Origin: Pseudomonadota bacterium
Lineage (GTDB): Bacteria; Chloroflexota; UBA6077; JAJPGT01
Length of the DNA: 64,000 nt
Assembly (NCBI GenBank): GCA_021325655.1
Contig: JAJPGT010000020.1
Coordinates: 62,001 to 126,000 of the forward strand
Reading direction: 5' to 3'
The notes under the pieces were generated by a model. That model was not told the DNA's origin and made no database searches. It worked only from the letters and a program-made list of their open reading frames with translations. Position numbers and translations under genes: made by a program. The first letter of the stretch is position 1; every line of letters starts with the position of its first letter. Shown here piece by piece: positions 18,565 through 27,447 of this stretch.

Positions 18565-18837
18565 GCGTTCGTGCCTCCTGTGCGGTGTCAGAGTGAACAG
18601 GCGCTCGGCCCGGACGCCGATTCTACCACACGCCGAACAGGGTCCCTACCAGGAGCCACGGACTCGAAGTATCCCCGCCTCTCCTGCGCGCTTCGTTGTG
18701 GGATGCGCTCGCTCCTGCTCGCAACGCGCCGGCCACGGCGAGGCAGCCTGTCTCCCTGCCCAGCGGCTGCGCCTCGACCTGAACACCGAGGCGCGGCCAA
18801 CCGTTATGCTGGACAGAGGGGCATAGAGAAGCGGGCG

Positions 18838-19269
18838 ATGGCGGACACGGTACGGTCGCGGCCGGCGCGGTGGGAGCCGCTGGCAGAGGCACTGCCGGCC
18901 ACGGTGCGGAGCTGGAACCCGAGCGACGGCTGACTAGCGTTCCTGTTCACCTTGCCGACACTGGCGCTGCTCGGATTCGTCTTCGTCTTCCCGCTACTGT
19001 GGGCACTGGCACTCAGCTTCACCCGCTTCTCGGCCATCAAGCCCGCGCCGCCGGTCTGGATCGGCCTCGGCAACGAGGGCACGCTGCTGACGGACCCGGC
19101 CGTGTGGGCTGCCTTCGTCACCACCGCCCAGTTCGTCTTGATGGCGGTGAGCATCGAGCTCGTGCTCGGTCTTGGCCTGGTGCTGCTGCGACGGGGGGCG
19201 TTCTCCGGCCACGGGGTGCTTACGCCGGTGCTGCGGCCGATGATGATCGTGCCGGCACGCTTGCGCTGA
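18838..19269 (+). pseudogene. Decayed sugar ABC transporter permease (MalF/UgpA type)
   Basis: The frame from ATG 18838 (MADTVRSRPARWEPLAEALP) continues past an in-frame TGA at 18931-18933 into clear permease sequence: LAFLFTLPTLALLGFVFVFP, LSFTRFSAIKPAPPVWIG, GLGNEGTLLTDPAVWAAF and RPMMIVPAR. Functional homologues have about 290 residues; here the sequence stops after the first three helices, before the EAA loop. The TGA sits where a Trp codon (TGG) would fit. No partner permease, binding protein or ATPase is near. A TATGCT box 25 nt upstream may be a relic promoter. Confidence 0.75.
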
Positions 19270-19421
19270 CCAGCCAGTTCGTGCGCGCTCCGGCGGGCCG
19301 CGTAGCGGGGGTGCGTCCCAATAGCCGCCTCCAAGAGACTGATCCCGTTCCCGAAAGCTGCCCCCACTACTAGCGCGCACTGCGGGAACGTGCGATGATC
19401 ACCTCCTGTCAGGGAGGTGCT

Positions 19422-20297
19422 GTGTCCCGTCTGACCGCGCTTCGATCACTGCTGTACGTGCCCGGGAACCGGGAACGCTTCTTTGCGAAGCTGGGCGAGC
19501 TGCGCCCAGATGGGGTGATCTTCGACCTGGAAGACTCGGTTCCGATGGCCGAGAAGCCTGTCGCGCGGCAGATGGTCCGCGCGGCGCTCGCGGCGCTGGA
19601 CCGGACGCGGCTCGCGACGTTCGTCCGCATCAACCCGACGACGAGTGGGCTGGCGCGCGCCGACCTGGAGGCAGTGGCGTGCACCGAGCTGGATGGTCTG
19701 GTGGTGCCGAAGGTGGATTCCAGCGCCGACGTGCGGCTGGTCGCGGAGTGGCTGGACGAGATCGAGCCGGTAGCTGGCCTCGAGCAGGGCCGCATCTGCC
19801 TGGTGGCGATCCTGGAAACGGTGCGCGGGGCGCTGAACGCCATCGCGATCGCGGCGGCCGAGCCGCGGCTGCTCGGCCTGGCGTTTGGCGCCGAGGACTT
19901 CAGCCGCGACCTGGGGGTAGAGCGCAGCCCCGAGGGGATTGAGACGCTCTATCCGCGCGCCCACGTCGCGCTCGCCGCCCGGAGCATGGGGCTGCAGGCG
20001 TTCGATACGCCGTGGACGGACATCGCCGACACGGAGGGCCTGCGGCGCGAGGCGCGCCAGGGCCGGCAGCTCGGCTACACGGGCAAGCAGGTCATCCACC
20101 CCAGCCAGATCGAGATCGTCCACGCCGCCTACCGGCCCTCTGAGGCGGAGGTACAGTGGGCCCAGCGGGTCGTCGACGCCTACGAGCAGGCGGTGACGCG
20201 AGGGCTGGGCGCCATTCAGCTCGACGGCAAGCTGATCGACGTTCCGATGGTGGAGCGGGCCCGGGAGACGTTGGCCCGCGCCGGGGGCCGGGCGTGA
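19422..20297 (+). CDS. HpcH/HpaI aldolase / citrate lyase beta-like (CitE family)
   Basis: This TIM-barrel lyase of 291 residues starts at GTG 19422 behind a near-perfect AGGGAGGT ribosome site. CitE-family signatures are SLLYVPGNRERFF, GVIFDLEDSVPMAEK (metal/substrate region), FVRINPTTSG, LDGLVVPKVDS, LVAILETVRGALNA (Glu ligand), GLAFGAEDFSRDLG and YTGKQVIHPSQIEIVH. The family cleaves or forms C-C bonds in CoA thioesters such as citryl-, malyl- or methylmalyl-CoA; the exact substrate is unknown. It overlaps the next gene by GTGA. Confidence 0.9.
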   Translation: MSRLTALRSLLYVPGNRERFFAKLGELRPDGVIFDLEDSVPMAEKPVARQMVRAALAALDRTRLATFVRINPTTSGLARADLEAVACTELDGLVVPKVDSSADVRLVAEWLDEIEPVAGLEQGRICLVAILETVRGALNAIAIAAAEPRLLGLAFGAEDFSRDLGVERSPEGIETLYPRAHVALAARSMGLQAFDTPWTDIADTEGLRREARQGRQLGYTGKQVIHPSQIEIVHAAYRPSEAEVQWAQRVVDAYEQAVTRGLGAIQLDGKLIDVPMVERARETLARAGGRA

Positions 20298-21283
20298 GGG
20301 CCACGCTGTTGCTGTCGCGGCAGGACCTGAGCCGCCTGCTCGACCCAGCCTCGGTGATCCAGGCGGTTGAGCAGGGCTTTCGCGCCTACAGCCGCGGCGA
20401 CACGGTCACTCCAGTCCGCATCCAGCTCGAGCTCCCCGACCGCCACGACGTCCTGCTGGTGATGCCGTGCGCGGTGCGCGAGCCGGCGGCGCTAGGAACC
20501 AAGCTGGCGGCGGTCTACCGTGGCAACGCGGCGCGCGGCCTGCCCACCGTGCCCTCGGTCTACCTGCTCAGCGACCCTGACACCGGGCTGCCGCTCGCGG
20601 CGATGGACGGCACCTACCTGACCGCCATTCGCACTGCTGCCGCCTCCGCAGTGGCCACCCGCGTCCTCGCCCGGTCAGACAGCGAGGTGCTGGGCATCTT
20701 CGGAACCGGCACACTGGCCGAGTTCCACCTGCGGGTGCTGCCCGTCGTCCGCGCGTTCCACCGGGCGCTGGTCAAGGGCCGCACCACGGAGGCCGCGCAG
20801 CGCTTCGTCGAGCGCCTGCGTGCCGATGTCCCGCTCGACCTTCGGGTGGCGGCCTCGGCCGACGAGGTGGCGGCGCAGGCGGACGTGATCGTCACCGCCA
20901 CCACCGCGCTGGAGCCCCTGTTCGACGGGCGCCTGGTGCGCCCCGGCACCCATGTAAACGCGGTGGGCGCCTTCACCCCGACGACGCGCGAGGTCGATGG
21001 GAGGCTGGTGGCGCGCGCGATCCTGGTGGCCGACACCCACGCCGGGGTCCGGGCCGAGGCAGGCGATCTGCTGCTCGCCATCGCCGAGGGCGCGGTCGGG
21101 CCGGAGCACCTCCAGGCCGAGCTGGGCGAGATCCTGCTTGGAGTGAAGCCGGGCCGGCGCTCGGCGGACGATATCACTCTGTTCGAATCGGTCGGGGCGG
21201 CGTTCGAGGACGCAGTCACTGCCCGGCTGGCCTACGAGCGGGCACGAGCGCAGGCCATCGGGACGCCCTTCTCATTCTGGTAG
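20294..21283 (+). CDS. Ornithine cyclodeaminase / mu-crystallin family protein
   Basis: This 329-residue NAD(P)-binding protein starts at GTG 20294, overlapping the stop of the lyase gene by 4 nt. The family N-terminus (LSRQDLSRLLDPASVIQAVE, AYSRGDTVTPVRIQLELP), GTKLAAVYRGNAARGLPTV, LTAIRTAAASAVATRVLAR, the Rossmann loop GIFGTGTLAEFHL and HVNAVGAFTPTTREVD are present. Members include ornithine cyclodeaminase, alanine dehydrogenase and imine reductases; which applies here is open. Its last 12 nt overlap the convergent gene 21272-22567. Coupling with a CitE-like lyase suggests one catabolic pair. Confidence 0.88.
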   Translation: MRATLLLSRQDLSRLLDPASVIQAVEQGFRAYSRGDTVTPVRIQLELPDRHDVLLVMPCAVREPAALGTKLAAVYRGNAARGLPTVPSVYLLSDPDTGLPLAAMDGTYLTAIRTAAASAVATRVLARSDSEVLGIFGTGTLAEFHLRVLPVVRAFHRALVKGRTTEAAQRFVERLRADVPLDLRVAASADEVAAQADVIVTATTALEPLFDGRLVRPGTHVNAVGAFTPTTREVDGRLVARAILVADTHAGVRAEAGDLLLAIAEGAVGPEHLQAELGEILLGVKPGRRSADDITLFESVGAAFEDAVTARLAYERARAQAIGTPFSFW

Positions 21284-22567
21284 CCAGGGCTCCACCTCGT
21301 CCAGCCCGGTCTCCTCGCCCGGTAGCCAGAGCGTCTCTGAGGCCGCCTCGCCCTCGGTTGGTGACTTCGCGCGCAGCACGGCGGCGCGCTCCAGGCTGCG
21401 GCCGACCAGCGCAGTGGCGAACGGATTGCTGGTGATGGACGCCGCCTGAGAGAACGGGAGCAGGAGCGACGAGGTCGGTGGCGGCGCGGCGGCCTCGTCT
21501 TGCAGGGAGAGCGCAGCGGCGAGCGCGCGGCGTGCATCGACGAGCTGCTGCTGGTAGGCCAGGATGTAGGCCGTCTCTTCCAGGCGGCGCTTGAGCGCGT
21601 GGCGTACCTGCGGGGTGAACAGTTCCTGCACTGCCCGCCGGAAGATGCCGACCTCCCGCTCCTCTCGGCTCGCCCCCGGCAGCAGCACCCGGCTGGACCG
21701 GAGCTGCTCGAGCTCGTCGAGGTACGGCGCCACCTGGCTGGGCGGGAAGAACCAGGAGCGCACCTCGGGTCGCTCGAATAGCGCCGGCGACTCCGCCAGC
21801 GCCCGCGGGTCGAAGCGCGCCTCGAGCGGGCTGATCTGCTCATAGACCAGTGCCCGCTCATAAGGCTGCTCCGGCGGGCGCAGGGCCTCGCGGAACGGCT
21901 CCAGCCCGGCAGGCACGGGCGTTCCGCTGAAGCTGTTGAGCGCCAGCGCTTCGTGTACCAGGAAGCGCGCATAGTCGGGCGGAAGCGGCACCCAGGGCTG
22001 GTCCGGGGTATCGGCTCGGGCCTGCTCCAGTAGCTGCCGGAAGCGCCGGCGGTTCACGCCGCCGCTGTCCACCGCGATGATGCCCTTCTGGTCATTGAGC
22101 ACGAGCGCCAGCAGCGCCCCGCCGCGCCAGGGATGCTCGATGAACAGCCAGAGCGCCCGCGAGCCGCTGCCGTCGTAGGGCGTGGCCCACGCTTCCACCA
22201 CCTGCGCGGGGGTTGGCGGGGCGGTGACCCGGGCGACCACCGCCGGCGCTTCAAGGCGGATTCCGGCGCTACGCAGCCGGTGCAGCTCGCGGCGGGCCGC
22301 CTTCCGCGCCTCTTTCGAGATCCCCGGCGCCTCTTCGAGCGCCTGGAGCGCCTTCGCCGCCGCCACATTCGGCTGCCGACCCAGAGCAGCGATCACCGCA
22401 AGCAGCGTGGGCTGATCCCGGGCGACGACATCCTGAACTGCGGCCGGCAGCGCTTCACCCGAGCCGCTCGCGGCCGCGAGCAGCGCCGCGGCAGGCGCTT
22501 CGGCGTCGGGGGCGACTGTCGCGCCGGGCGCGGCGCTGGGGGGACGGTGCCTGGGCTGGTGCGACAT
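21272..22567 (-). CDS. Large hypothetical protein with HEAT-like N-terminal region
   Basis: This is a 431-residue protein I do not recognise. An Ala/Pro-rich N-terminus is followed by a helical repeat-like stretch (QPTLLAVIAALGRQPNVAAA, KALQALEEAPGISKEARKAA) that resembles a HEAT-type pair, then a central alpha/beta part (ALWLFIEHPWRGGALLALVL, NDQKGIIAVDSGGVNRRRF) and a long helical C-terminal half. No signal peptide or transmembrane helix is evident. It is monocistronic, divergent from the CDF exporter gene and convergent with the cyclodeaminase gene. Confidence 0.7.
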   Translation of the reverse strand: MSHQPRHRPPSAAPGATVAPDAEAPAAALLAAASGSGEALPAAVQDVVARDQPTLLAVIAALGRQPNVAAAKALQALEEAPGISKEARKAARRELHRLRSAGIRLEAPAVVARVTAPPTPAQVVEAWATPYDGSGSRALWLFIEHPWRGGALLALVLNDQKGIIAVDSGGVNRRRFRQLLEQARADTPDQPWVPLPPDYARFLVHEALALNSFSGTPVPAGLEPFREALRPPEQPYERALVYEQISPLEARFDPRALAESPALFERPEVRSWFFPPSQVAPYLDELEQLRSSRVLLPGASREEREVGIFRRAVQELFTPQVRHALKRRLEETAYILAYQQQLVDARRALAAALSLQDEAAAPPPTSSLLLPFSQAASITSNPFATALVGRSLERAAVLRAKSPTEGEAASETLWLPGEETGLDEVEPWLPE

Positions 22568-22643
22568 ACGAGGATTGTATCAGCCCGCGGCGCGGCCCCC
22601 GCGCCTGGTCCACCGGGGGGCAATCTTCCCACGCGCCCCCGGT

Positions 22644-22690
22644 CGTTGCCTATCATTCGAATGTGGAGTCGATCGTTGCCCATCCTTTCA
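22644..22690 (+). promoter_or_regulatory. Repeats and palindrome upstream of the CDF exporter gene
   Basis: Two imperfect direct repeats, CGTTGCCTATCATTC (22644) and CGTTGCCCATCCTTT (22674), lie 30 nt apart, and the perfect 10-bp palindrome CATTCGAATG (22654-22663) sits in the first. They lie between divergent genes and 16-60 nt before the exporter ATG, a plausible site for a metal-responsive repressor. Confidence 0.35.
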
Positions 22691-22705
22691 TCTCGGCAGG
22701 CGCCC

Positions 22706-23671
22706 ATGGCTAGCTATCAGAGCGCCGCCGGACGGCACAGCGGGCGCCTGAGCCTGGCCCTGGCGCTGAGCGCCGCCATCCTGCTCCTGGAAGCGCTCGG
22801 CGGGGTGCTCACGGGCAGCCTGGCGCTGCTCGCCGACGCCGGGCACGTGCTGGCGGACGTCGCCGGGCTGTCGCTGGCGCTGCTGGCGATCTGGTTCGCC
22901 CGGCGCCCAGCCTCGCCCCGCAACACATTCGGTTACTACCGGCTGGAGATTCTGGCTGCGCTGGCGAACGGGCTGCTGCTGCTGGGGGTGGCCGCGTTTA
23001 TCCTGCTGGAGGCGTGGCGCCGTCTGGGGCACCCCCGTGAGGTCGCCTCAGCGCCAATGCTGGCGCTGGCGCTGCTCGCGCTGGCGGCGAACCTGACCAG
23101 TCTGAAGCTGCTGCACGGCGCCGGAGAGCACAGCCTGACCCTCCAGGCCGCCAGCCTGGAGGTAGGCGCCGACGCGCTGGGCTCGCTGGCGGTCGTCGTC
23201 GCCGCGGTAGCGATTTACCTGACGGGCTGGGAGAGCGTGGACACACTGTTCAGCGTGGCGCTGGCGCTGTTCATGATTCCGCGCACGCTCCACCTGCTCC
23301 AGGCGACGGTGCAGGTGCTGCTTGAGGCGACCCCGGCGCACATCGAGCTCCGCGAGCTGGAGCGGGCGTTGAGCCGCGTGCCCGGTGTCGCCCGCATCCA
23401 CGATCTGCACGTCTGGACGATCACCTCGGGGTTCGTCGCGATGAGCGGCCACGCCGTCCTTGTCCAGCCGAGCGACGCGAACCAGGTGCTCGCGGCGCTC
23501 CGAGGGGTGCTGGAGCGAGACTTTGGGATCAGCCACTCGACCATTCAACTCGAGCGCGCCGGCCCGGCTGGCGCAGAGCCGTGCACGGACGAGGCGTGCG
23601 TGGTATTCGACACGACTGCTCGGGACAGCGCGCGCTCGCCCTCCGCACCCCCGGCGGTCCCTTCCCGCTAG
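22706..23671 (+). CDS. Cation diffusion facilitator (zinc/cobalt/cadmium exporter, CzcD-like)
   Basis: This 321-residue inner-membrane antiporter exports divalent metal using the proton gradient. Six helices are visible. TM2 carries the metal site HxxxD in LLADAGHVLADVAGLSLALL. In TM5 the matching motif reads LEVGADALGSLAVVV, with Glu where ZitB/CzcD-type proteins often have His. A cytoplasmic ferredoxin-like C-terminal domain follows (RVPGVARIHDLHVWTITSGF) and then a short Cys-containing tail (EPCTDEACVVFD). ATG 22706 is chosen just before the first helix; an upstream in-frame ATG at 22661 is possible. Confidence 0.92.
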   Translation: MASYQSAAGRHSGRLSLALALSAAILLLEALGGVLTGSLALLADAGHVLADVAGLSLALLAIWFARRPASPRNTFGYYRLEILAALANGLLLLGVAAFILLEAWRRLGHPREVASAPMLALALLALAANLTSLKLLHGAGEHSLTLQAASLEVGADALGSLAVVVAAVAIYLTGWESVDTLFSVALALFMIPRTLHLLQATVQVLLEATPAHIELRELERALSRVPGVARIHDLHVWTITSGFVAMSGHAVLVQPSDANQVLAALRGVLERDFGISHSTIQLERAGPAGAEPCTDEACVVFDTTARDSARSPSAPPAVPSR

Positions 23672-23766
23672 CCTGCCAGCCCAGGGGCCAGTCCCTCCGG
23701 CGCGGCGCGCCTCCTGGCCCAAGGGCGGGTGAGGGGGACAGGGGAGGGCGGCTAGGAGCCGCCGGG

Positions 23767-24900
23767 CTAGGGCGAGGCGGCGCGGGCGCTGGTCAGCGGC
23801 GGGAACACCTGCGCGACGCGAGTGCGGATCCCGGGCCAGTCCGGCAGCAGCACGTCGGCACCCTGCGCGGTGACGAACGGGCGCGCCACGCGCTCGTCCA
23901 GCACGACGGTGTTGATGTGCTGGACGTCAATCTGGCGCGCGGCCATACCCAGCGCAATGATGTCGGCCACGCTCAGGTCGCTGCGGGAGCCCCAGCAGGC
24001 GCGGATGATGCTGGGGACCGCAGTCAGCGCCGCTGGGCGCAGCAGCCGCTCGCGTAGCGCGAGGATGATCTGCTGCTGCCGGCGCATCCGATTGAAGTCG
24101 TTGTCCGCGTGGCGCGTGCGCGCGTATTCGAGCGCCCGCTCGCCGTCTAGCACCTGCCAGCCGGGGAAGAATTCCACCGTCTTGTAGCCGTAATCGTCGG
24201 TAGGATAGGCCCGGTCGATCAGGTGGGTGGGGACGTCCACGGCAACCCCGCCCACGCCGTCGACGATGCCACGGAAGCAGGAGAAGTCGATGACGGCGTA
24301 GTGGTCAATGGGCACCTGGAAGTTGCGCAGGATGGTCGCTTTCAGCGTCTCCATCCCGCCCGCCTTGGTATAGAGCTCCCCGTATACATAGGCGCTATTG
24401 ACGCGGTCGCGGCCGAAACCAGGGATGTCGACGACCAGGTCGCGCGGGATGGAGAGCACCCCGGCGGTGTGATGATCGAGGTCAATCCGGGCCAGGATAA
24501 TGGTGTCGGTGCGGCCGATCTGCTCATCCGGCCGGCGGTCCAGCCCGACCAGCAGTAGGTTCATCTGCCGCGCCCCCTGCCAGGTGGGCAGCGCCGGAGC
24601 CCGCGGCGGAGCGCTTGTGGAGATCGTCGGGGCGGGCGTTGGGACTGGGGGGCGCGGTCGTTCGTCGGCCGGGGGCGGGGCGCTTTTCGCCGCGCTGGCC
24701 CGAGCGCTGGGCGTGGACGTGGGCAGGGGTGGGGGAGGGGCCTGGAGTACCGGGACGAGCGCTGATGCGGGTGGCGCTTCCGCTGCTGGCAGCAGCTCCG
24801 TTGCGCTGAGACGGAGCCCGACAACGATGCCAGCGCCGCTGATCACGGCGACCAGCAGTGCGACGCCAAGGAGACGGACCAAACGGGCTCTGGAAAACAT
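23767..24900 (-). CDS. LytR-CpsA-Psr (LCP) family glycopolymer transferase
   Basis: This 377-residue protein has one N-terminal membrane anchor (residues 10-30), a Pro/Ser/Thr-rich linker of about 75 residues, and an extracellular LCP domain. Family motifs present are LLVGLDRRPDEQIGRTDTII, VLSIPRDLVVDIPGFGRDRV, FQVPIDHYAVIDFSCFRGIV and the Arg-rich ALEYARTRHADNDFNRMRRQ. LCP enzymes move lipid-linked glycopolymers onto peptidoglycan or similar acceptors, which fits a cell with a Gram-positive-like wall. It lies tail to tail with the CDF gene. Confidence 0.9.
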   Translation of the reverse strand: MFSRARLVRLLGVALLVAVISGAGIVVGLRLSATELLPAAEAPPASALVPVLQAPPPPLPTSTPSARASAAKSAPPPADERPRPPVPTPAPTISTSAPPRAPALPTWQGARQMNLLLVGLDRRPDEQIGRTDTIILARIDLDHHTAGVLSIPRDLVVDIPGFGRDRVNSAYVYGELYTKAGGMETLKATILRNFQVPIDHYAVIDFSCFRGIVDGVGGVAVDVPTHLIDRAYPTDDYGYKTVEFFPGWQVLDGERALEYARTRHADNDFNRMRRQQQIILALRERLLRPAALTAVPSIIRACWGSRSDLSVADIIALGMAARQIDVQHINTVVLDERVARPFVTAQGADVLLPDWPGIRTRVAQVFPPLTSARAASP

Positions 24901-25053
24901 ACCCCTCGAGCCGGCGCACGCGAGCGCGTCGGCGGCTCAGGACAACGGCGGCGTTGCCAGACGGCGTGCGCCTCCAGGAAGCAGCTCGCGAGGCCAGTGT
25001 AGCAGGCAGCGTACCAGCGCCTCAGCCAATAGTGAGTCGTGCGCGCTGATCGT

Positions 25054-25689
25054 TCACGCCAGGCGCTGGTGAGCGCGGCGCCGAACCGCCTCCGCCTGTT
25101 CGAACCGTCCAGCGCGCATCTGCTCGAGCTGCCGCCGCGTCGCGGCGACGTAGTCAGCGTCGTGGATCAGCGCCAGATTGACCTCCACGTTTTCGGCGGC
25201 ACCCTCCAGCGCCGCCACGGCCAGTGTCGCCGCGACGGCGATATCGCTGATGGCGCTCGGGTTGACGAGCTCTACCGCCTGCTGACCCAGATCGAGCACC
25301 GCGGCGCAGTCCTGGGCAACCGCGAGCGGCGGCTGCGCCGCGGCTCGGAGCGCGGCTTGGATCGCGGCCGTGCGGGCCTGCGCTGCCGCCGCGTCGGCCC
25401 TGGGCAGACGGGTCGCTTCGATCACCGTGCGGAAGGCGGCTGCGTCCGCGTCGATCGCTGCCTGCAACCGGCTCCGAGCGGCCTCGGCTGCCTGGAGCAG
25501 CCGCTGCACATCGGGTTCGACCGCCGCGAACTTCGGCCGGCCGAGCGTGAGGTGGCAGGTCATCGCGACCAGTGCCGCCGCCAGGGCGCCGGCGAGCGCC
25601 GCCGCCGCGCCGCCGCCCGGGGTTGGCTCGCCCGAAGCGAGCGCGACGAGAAACTCATCCAGCCGAAGCGTAGTCAGCGAGCGGTCCAT
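25054..25689 (-). CDS. fchA: Formimidoyltetrahydrofolate cyclodeaminase
   Basis: This is a roughly 211-residue helical protein of the FTCD C-terminal family, which converts formimino-THF to methenyl-THF and ammonia. The diagnostic N-terminal stretch is LRLDEFLVALASGEPTPGGG followed by a small-residue helix (AAAALAGALAAALVAMTCHL); AVELVNPSAISDIAVAATLA and the C-terminal helix are also typical. ATG 25689 is preferred to an ATG at 25722 because the latter lies inside a -10-like TATGCT and 25689 has GGGAG just upstream. It is divergent from the formiminotransferase gene at 25771. Confidence 0.88.
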   Translation of the reverse strand: MDRSLTTLRLDEFLVALASGEPTPGGGAAAALAGALAAALVAMTCHLTLGRPKFAAVEPDVQRLLQAAEAARSRLQAAIDADAAAFRTVIEATRLPRADAAAAQARTAAIQAALRAAAQPPLAVAQDCAAVLDLGQQAVELVNPSAISDIAVAATLAVAALEGAAENVEVNLALIHDADYVAATRRQLEQMRAGRFEQAEAVRRRAHQRLA

Positions 25690-25717
25690 CTCCCACTCCA
25701 CAGCCGGCGCTTCACTG

Positions 25718-25725
25718 AGCATACT
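25718..25725. promoter_or_regulatory. Shared promoter region of fchA and ftcD
   Basis: The minus strand reads TATGCT (25718-25723) and the plus strand CATACT (25720-25725), each placed to act as a -10 box for the gene it faces, with leaders of about 20 and 40 nt. No strong -35 boxes are seen. Confidence 0.35.
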
Positions 25726-25770
25726 TCAGTTGGCCACCGTGCAGGCGTCAGGCGGCCAGCGAGAGGACAG

Positions 25771-26697
25771 ATGCAACTGGTCGAATGCGTTCCCAACATC
25801 AGCGAAGGCCGGCGGCCAGAGGTAATCGCGGCGATCCGGGCCGCGGCCGAGAGCCCGCCAGGGGTGGCGGTGCTCGACGTCCACCAGGATAGCGCGCACA
25901 ACCGGAGCGTGCTCACCCTGGCCGGAGAGGCCGAGGCGGTGCTGGAGGCGGCGTTTCGCTGCGTCCGCGCGGCCGTGGAACGTATCGACCTGCGCCAGCA
26001 CCGGGGCGAGCACCCGCGTATTGGCGCCGCGGACGTCGTCCCGTTCGTGCCGCTGGGCGACACGCCGATGGCCGACTGCGTGGCGCTGGCGCGGCGGCTG
26101 GGAGCCCGGCTGGGCCAGGAGCTGGGCCTGCCGGTGTACCTGTACGGTGAGGCCGCCACCCGGCCCGAACGGCGGCTGCTGCCCAACATCCGCCGGCCCC
26201 AGTTCGAGGGGCTACAGGCGCTGATCGCCAGCGACCCAACCTATGCGCCCGACTTCGGCCCAGCCCGGCTCGGCCCCGCTGGCGCCACTGCGGTCGGCGC
26301 GCGCCCCTTCCTGATCGCCTTCAACGTCAATCTCGCCACCTCGGACCTCGGCGTCGCCCGCGCCATCGCCCGCGCGGTGCGGACCTCCAGCGGCGGGCTT
26401 CCGGCGGTGCAGGCGCTGGGGATGCGCACCCCCGACCCGAACGTCGTCCAGGTGTCGATGAACCTGCTGGATTTTCGGGTCACCCCGCTGGGGGTGCTGT
26501 TTCAGGCGGTGCGGGAGGCAGCGGAGCAGCGTGGCGTGCGAGTGCTGGAGAGCGAGCTGGTGGGGCTGGCGCCCACCGCCGCGCTCGCAGCCGTCGCGCA
26601 GTCGGTCCTGTCCGTGCGCCACCTCAGCGCCGAGCAGACGATCGAGACGCGGCTGCTGGAGATGCTGCTGCAGCAGCGTTCGGCGGGCGACCCCTGA
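25771..26697 (+). CDS. ftcD: Glutamate formimidoyltransferase
   Basis: This 308-residue protein matches the N- and intermediate domains of formiminotransferase: LVECVPNISEGRRPEVIAAI, VLDVHQDSAHNRSVLTLAGE, QHRGEHPRIGAADVVPFVPL, VYLYGEAATRPERRLLPNIR, FGPARLGPAGATAVGARPFL and FNVNLATSDLGVARAIARAV. It moves the formimino group from N-formimino-glutamate (from histidine breakdown) to tetrahydrofolate. GAGAGGA precedes ATG 25771. In vertebrates the two activities are one fused protein; here they are two divergent genes. No hut genes are in the window. Confidence 0.93.
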   Translation: MQLVECVPNISEGRRPEVIAAIRAAAESPPGVAVLDVHQDSAHNRSVLTLAGEAEAVLEAAFRCVRAAVERIDLRQHRGEHPRIGAADVVPFVPLGDTPMADCVALARRLGARLGQELGLPVYLYGEAATRPERRLLPNIRRPQFEGLQALIASDPTYAPDFGPARLGPAGATAVGARPFLIAFNVNLATSDLGVARAIARAVRTSSGGLPAVQALGMRTPDPNVVQVSMNLLDFRVTPLGVLFQAVREAAEQRGVRVLESELVGLAPTAALAAVAQSVLSVRHLSAEQTIETRLLEMLLQQRSAGDP

Positions 26698-26709
26698 GCA
26701 TCGGGCCGA

Positions 26710-27447
26710 TCAGGTTCCCGCGAGCACGGCGACGCGGGTCTGAATCTGCAGCACTGTCTCGAGCCCGCCGCGCATGTCGCCCAGCGTCACCCACTGGCCG
26801 TGCAACCAGGTGTCCGTGAGCATCCCCTTGTTCCAGTCGAGGCGGAGATTGGCATCTGGATCCCACCAGACCCGGGTCGATCCCGGCCGCGGCCGCAGGC
26901 TGATCGGTCGCAGCGCAGTGACGGTGAGGTCGGCGGTGGCCTCCCGAGGCAGCCCGTTGACGAAGTAGACCACGTGCCCCCGCACCGTCTGCAGCGTCCG
27001 CGGCGCGGAATCGACGTCGAGTCGGACCGTGACGCCCTGTGCGACAAGGTCGTTGGACCAGTTGTGCGCCTCCAGGTAGAGGGTCAGGAGATCGCCCGGC
27101 CGGGCGAAGACCCGGGCCGACCAGCGGCGCATGGACGGCTGGAAGGCGAACAGGTAGGCGGTGACGTAGGGCTCCGTGGTCGAGCGCAGGGCCAGCGGCA
27201 GCGGCGGCTGCAGGACCTGTGTCCGAACCGGCTGCATCCCGTCGTTCACCTCCTGCGTGACAACTGGCGTCGCTACAGGCCCCGGCGCGCGCGGCAGATC
27301 GCCGACGGGGATCGCGCTTGGGCCAAGCGTCCAGACGATCGCGGTGAGCGCCACTACAGCCAGCGCCCCTGAGAGCGCTGCCCGGTAGCGCCGCCAGCCG
27401 GGAGCCGGCGGAAGCGCGGCATGAATGTGGTTCGACGTGGCAGGCAT
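26710..27447 (-). CDS. Membrane-anchored extracellular protein of unknown function
   Basis: This is a roughly 245-residue protein with one N-terminal transmembrane segment (AALSGALAVVALTAIVWTLG) after a short basic cytoplasmic stretch. The rest is extracytoplasmic and strand-rich with two immunoglobulin-like stretches: ARPGDLLTLYLEAHNWSNDL and LQTVRGHVVYFVNGLPREAT. It ends in a small domain rich in Trp and Asp (RVWWDPDANLRLDWNKGML). I recognise no named family. ATG 27447 with GAGG upstream is preferred; GTG 27468 is the alternative. Confidence 0.6.
   Translation of the reverse strand: MPATSNHIHAALPPAPGWRRYRAALSGALAVVALTAIVWTLGPSAIPVGDLPRAPGPVATPVVTQEVNDGMQPVRTQVLQPPLPLALRSTTEPYVTAYLFAFQPSMRRWSARVFARPGDLLTLYLEAHNWSNDLVAQGVTVRLDVDSAPRTLQTVRGHVVYFVNGLPREATADLTVTALRPISLRPRPGSTRVWWDPDANLRLDWNKGMLTDTWLHGQWVTLGDMRGGLETVLQIQTRVAVLAGT

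Noticed and set aside
18640-18690. tRNA-like T-arm (GGATACTTCGAGTCC on minus strand)
   Set aside because: The T-stem does not pair and no D- or anticodon arm fits; not a tRNA.
18931-18933. In-frame TGA as selenocysteine
   Set aside because: It falls at a Trp-like position in a permease, no SECIS-like hairpin follows, and the gene is truncated anyway.
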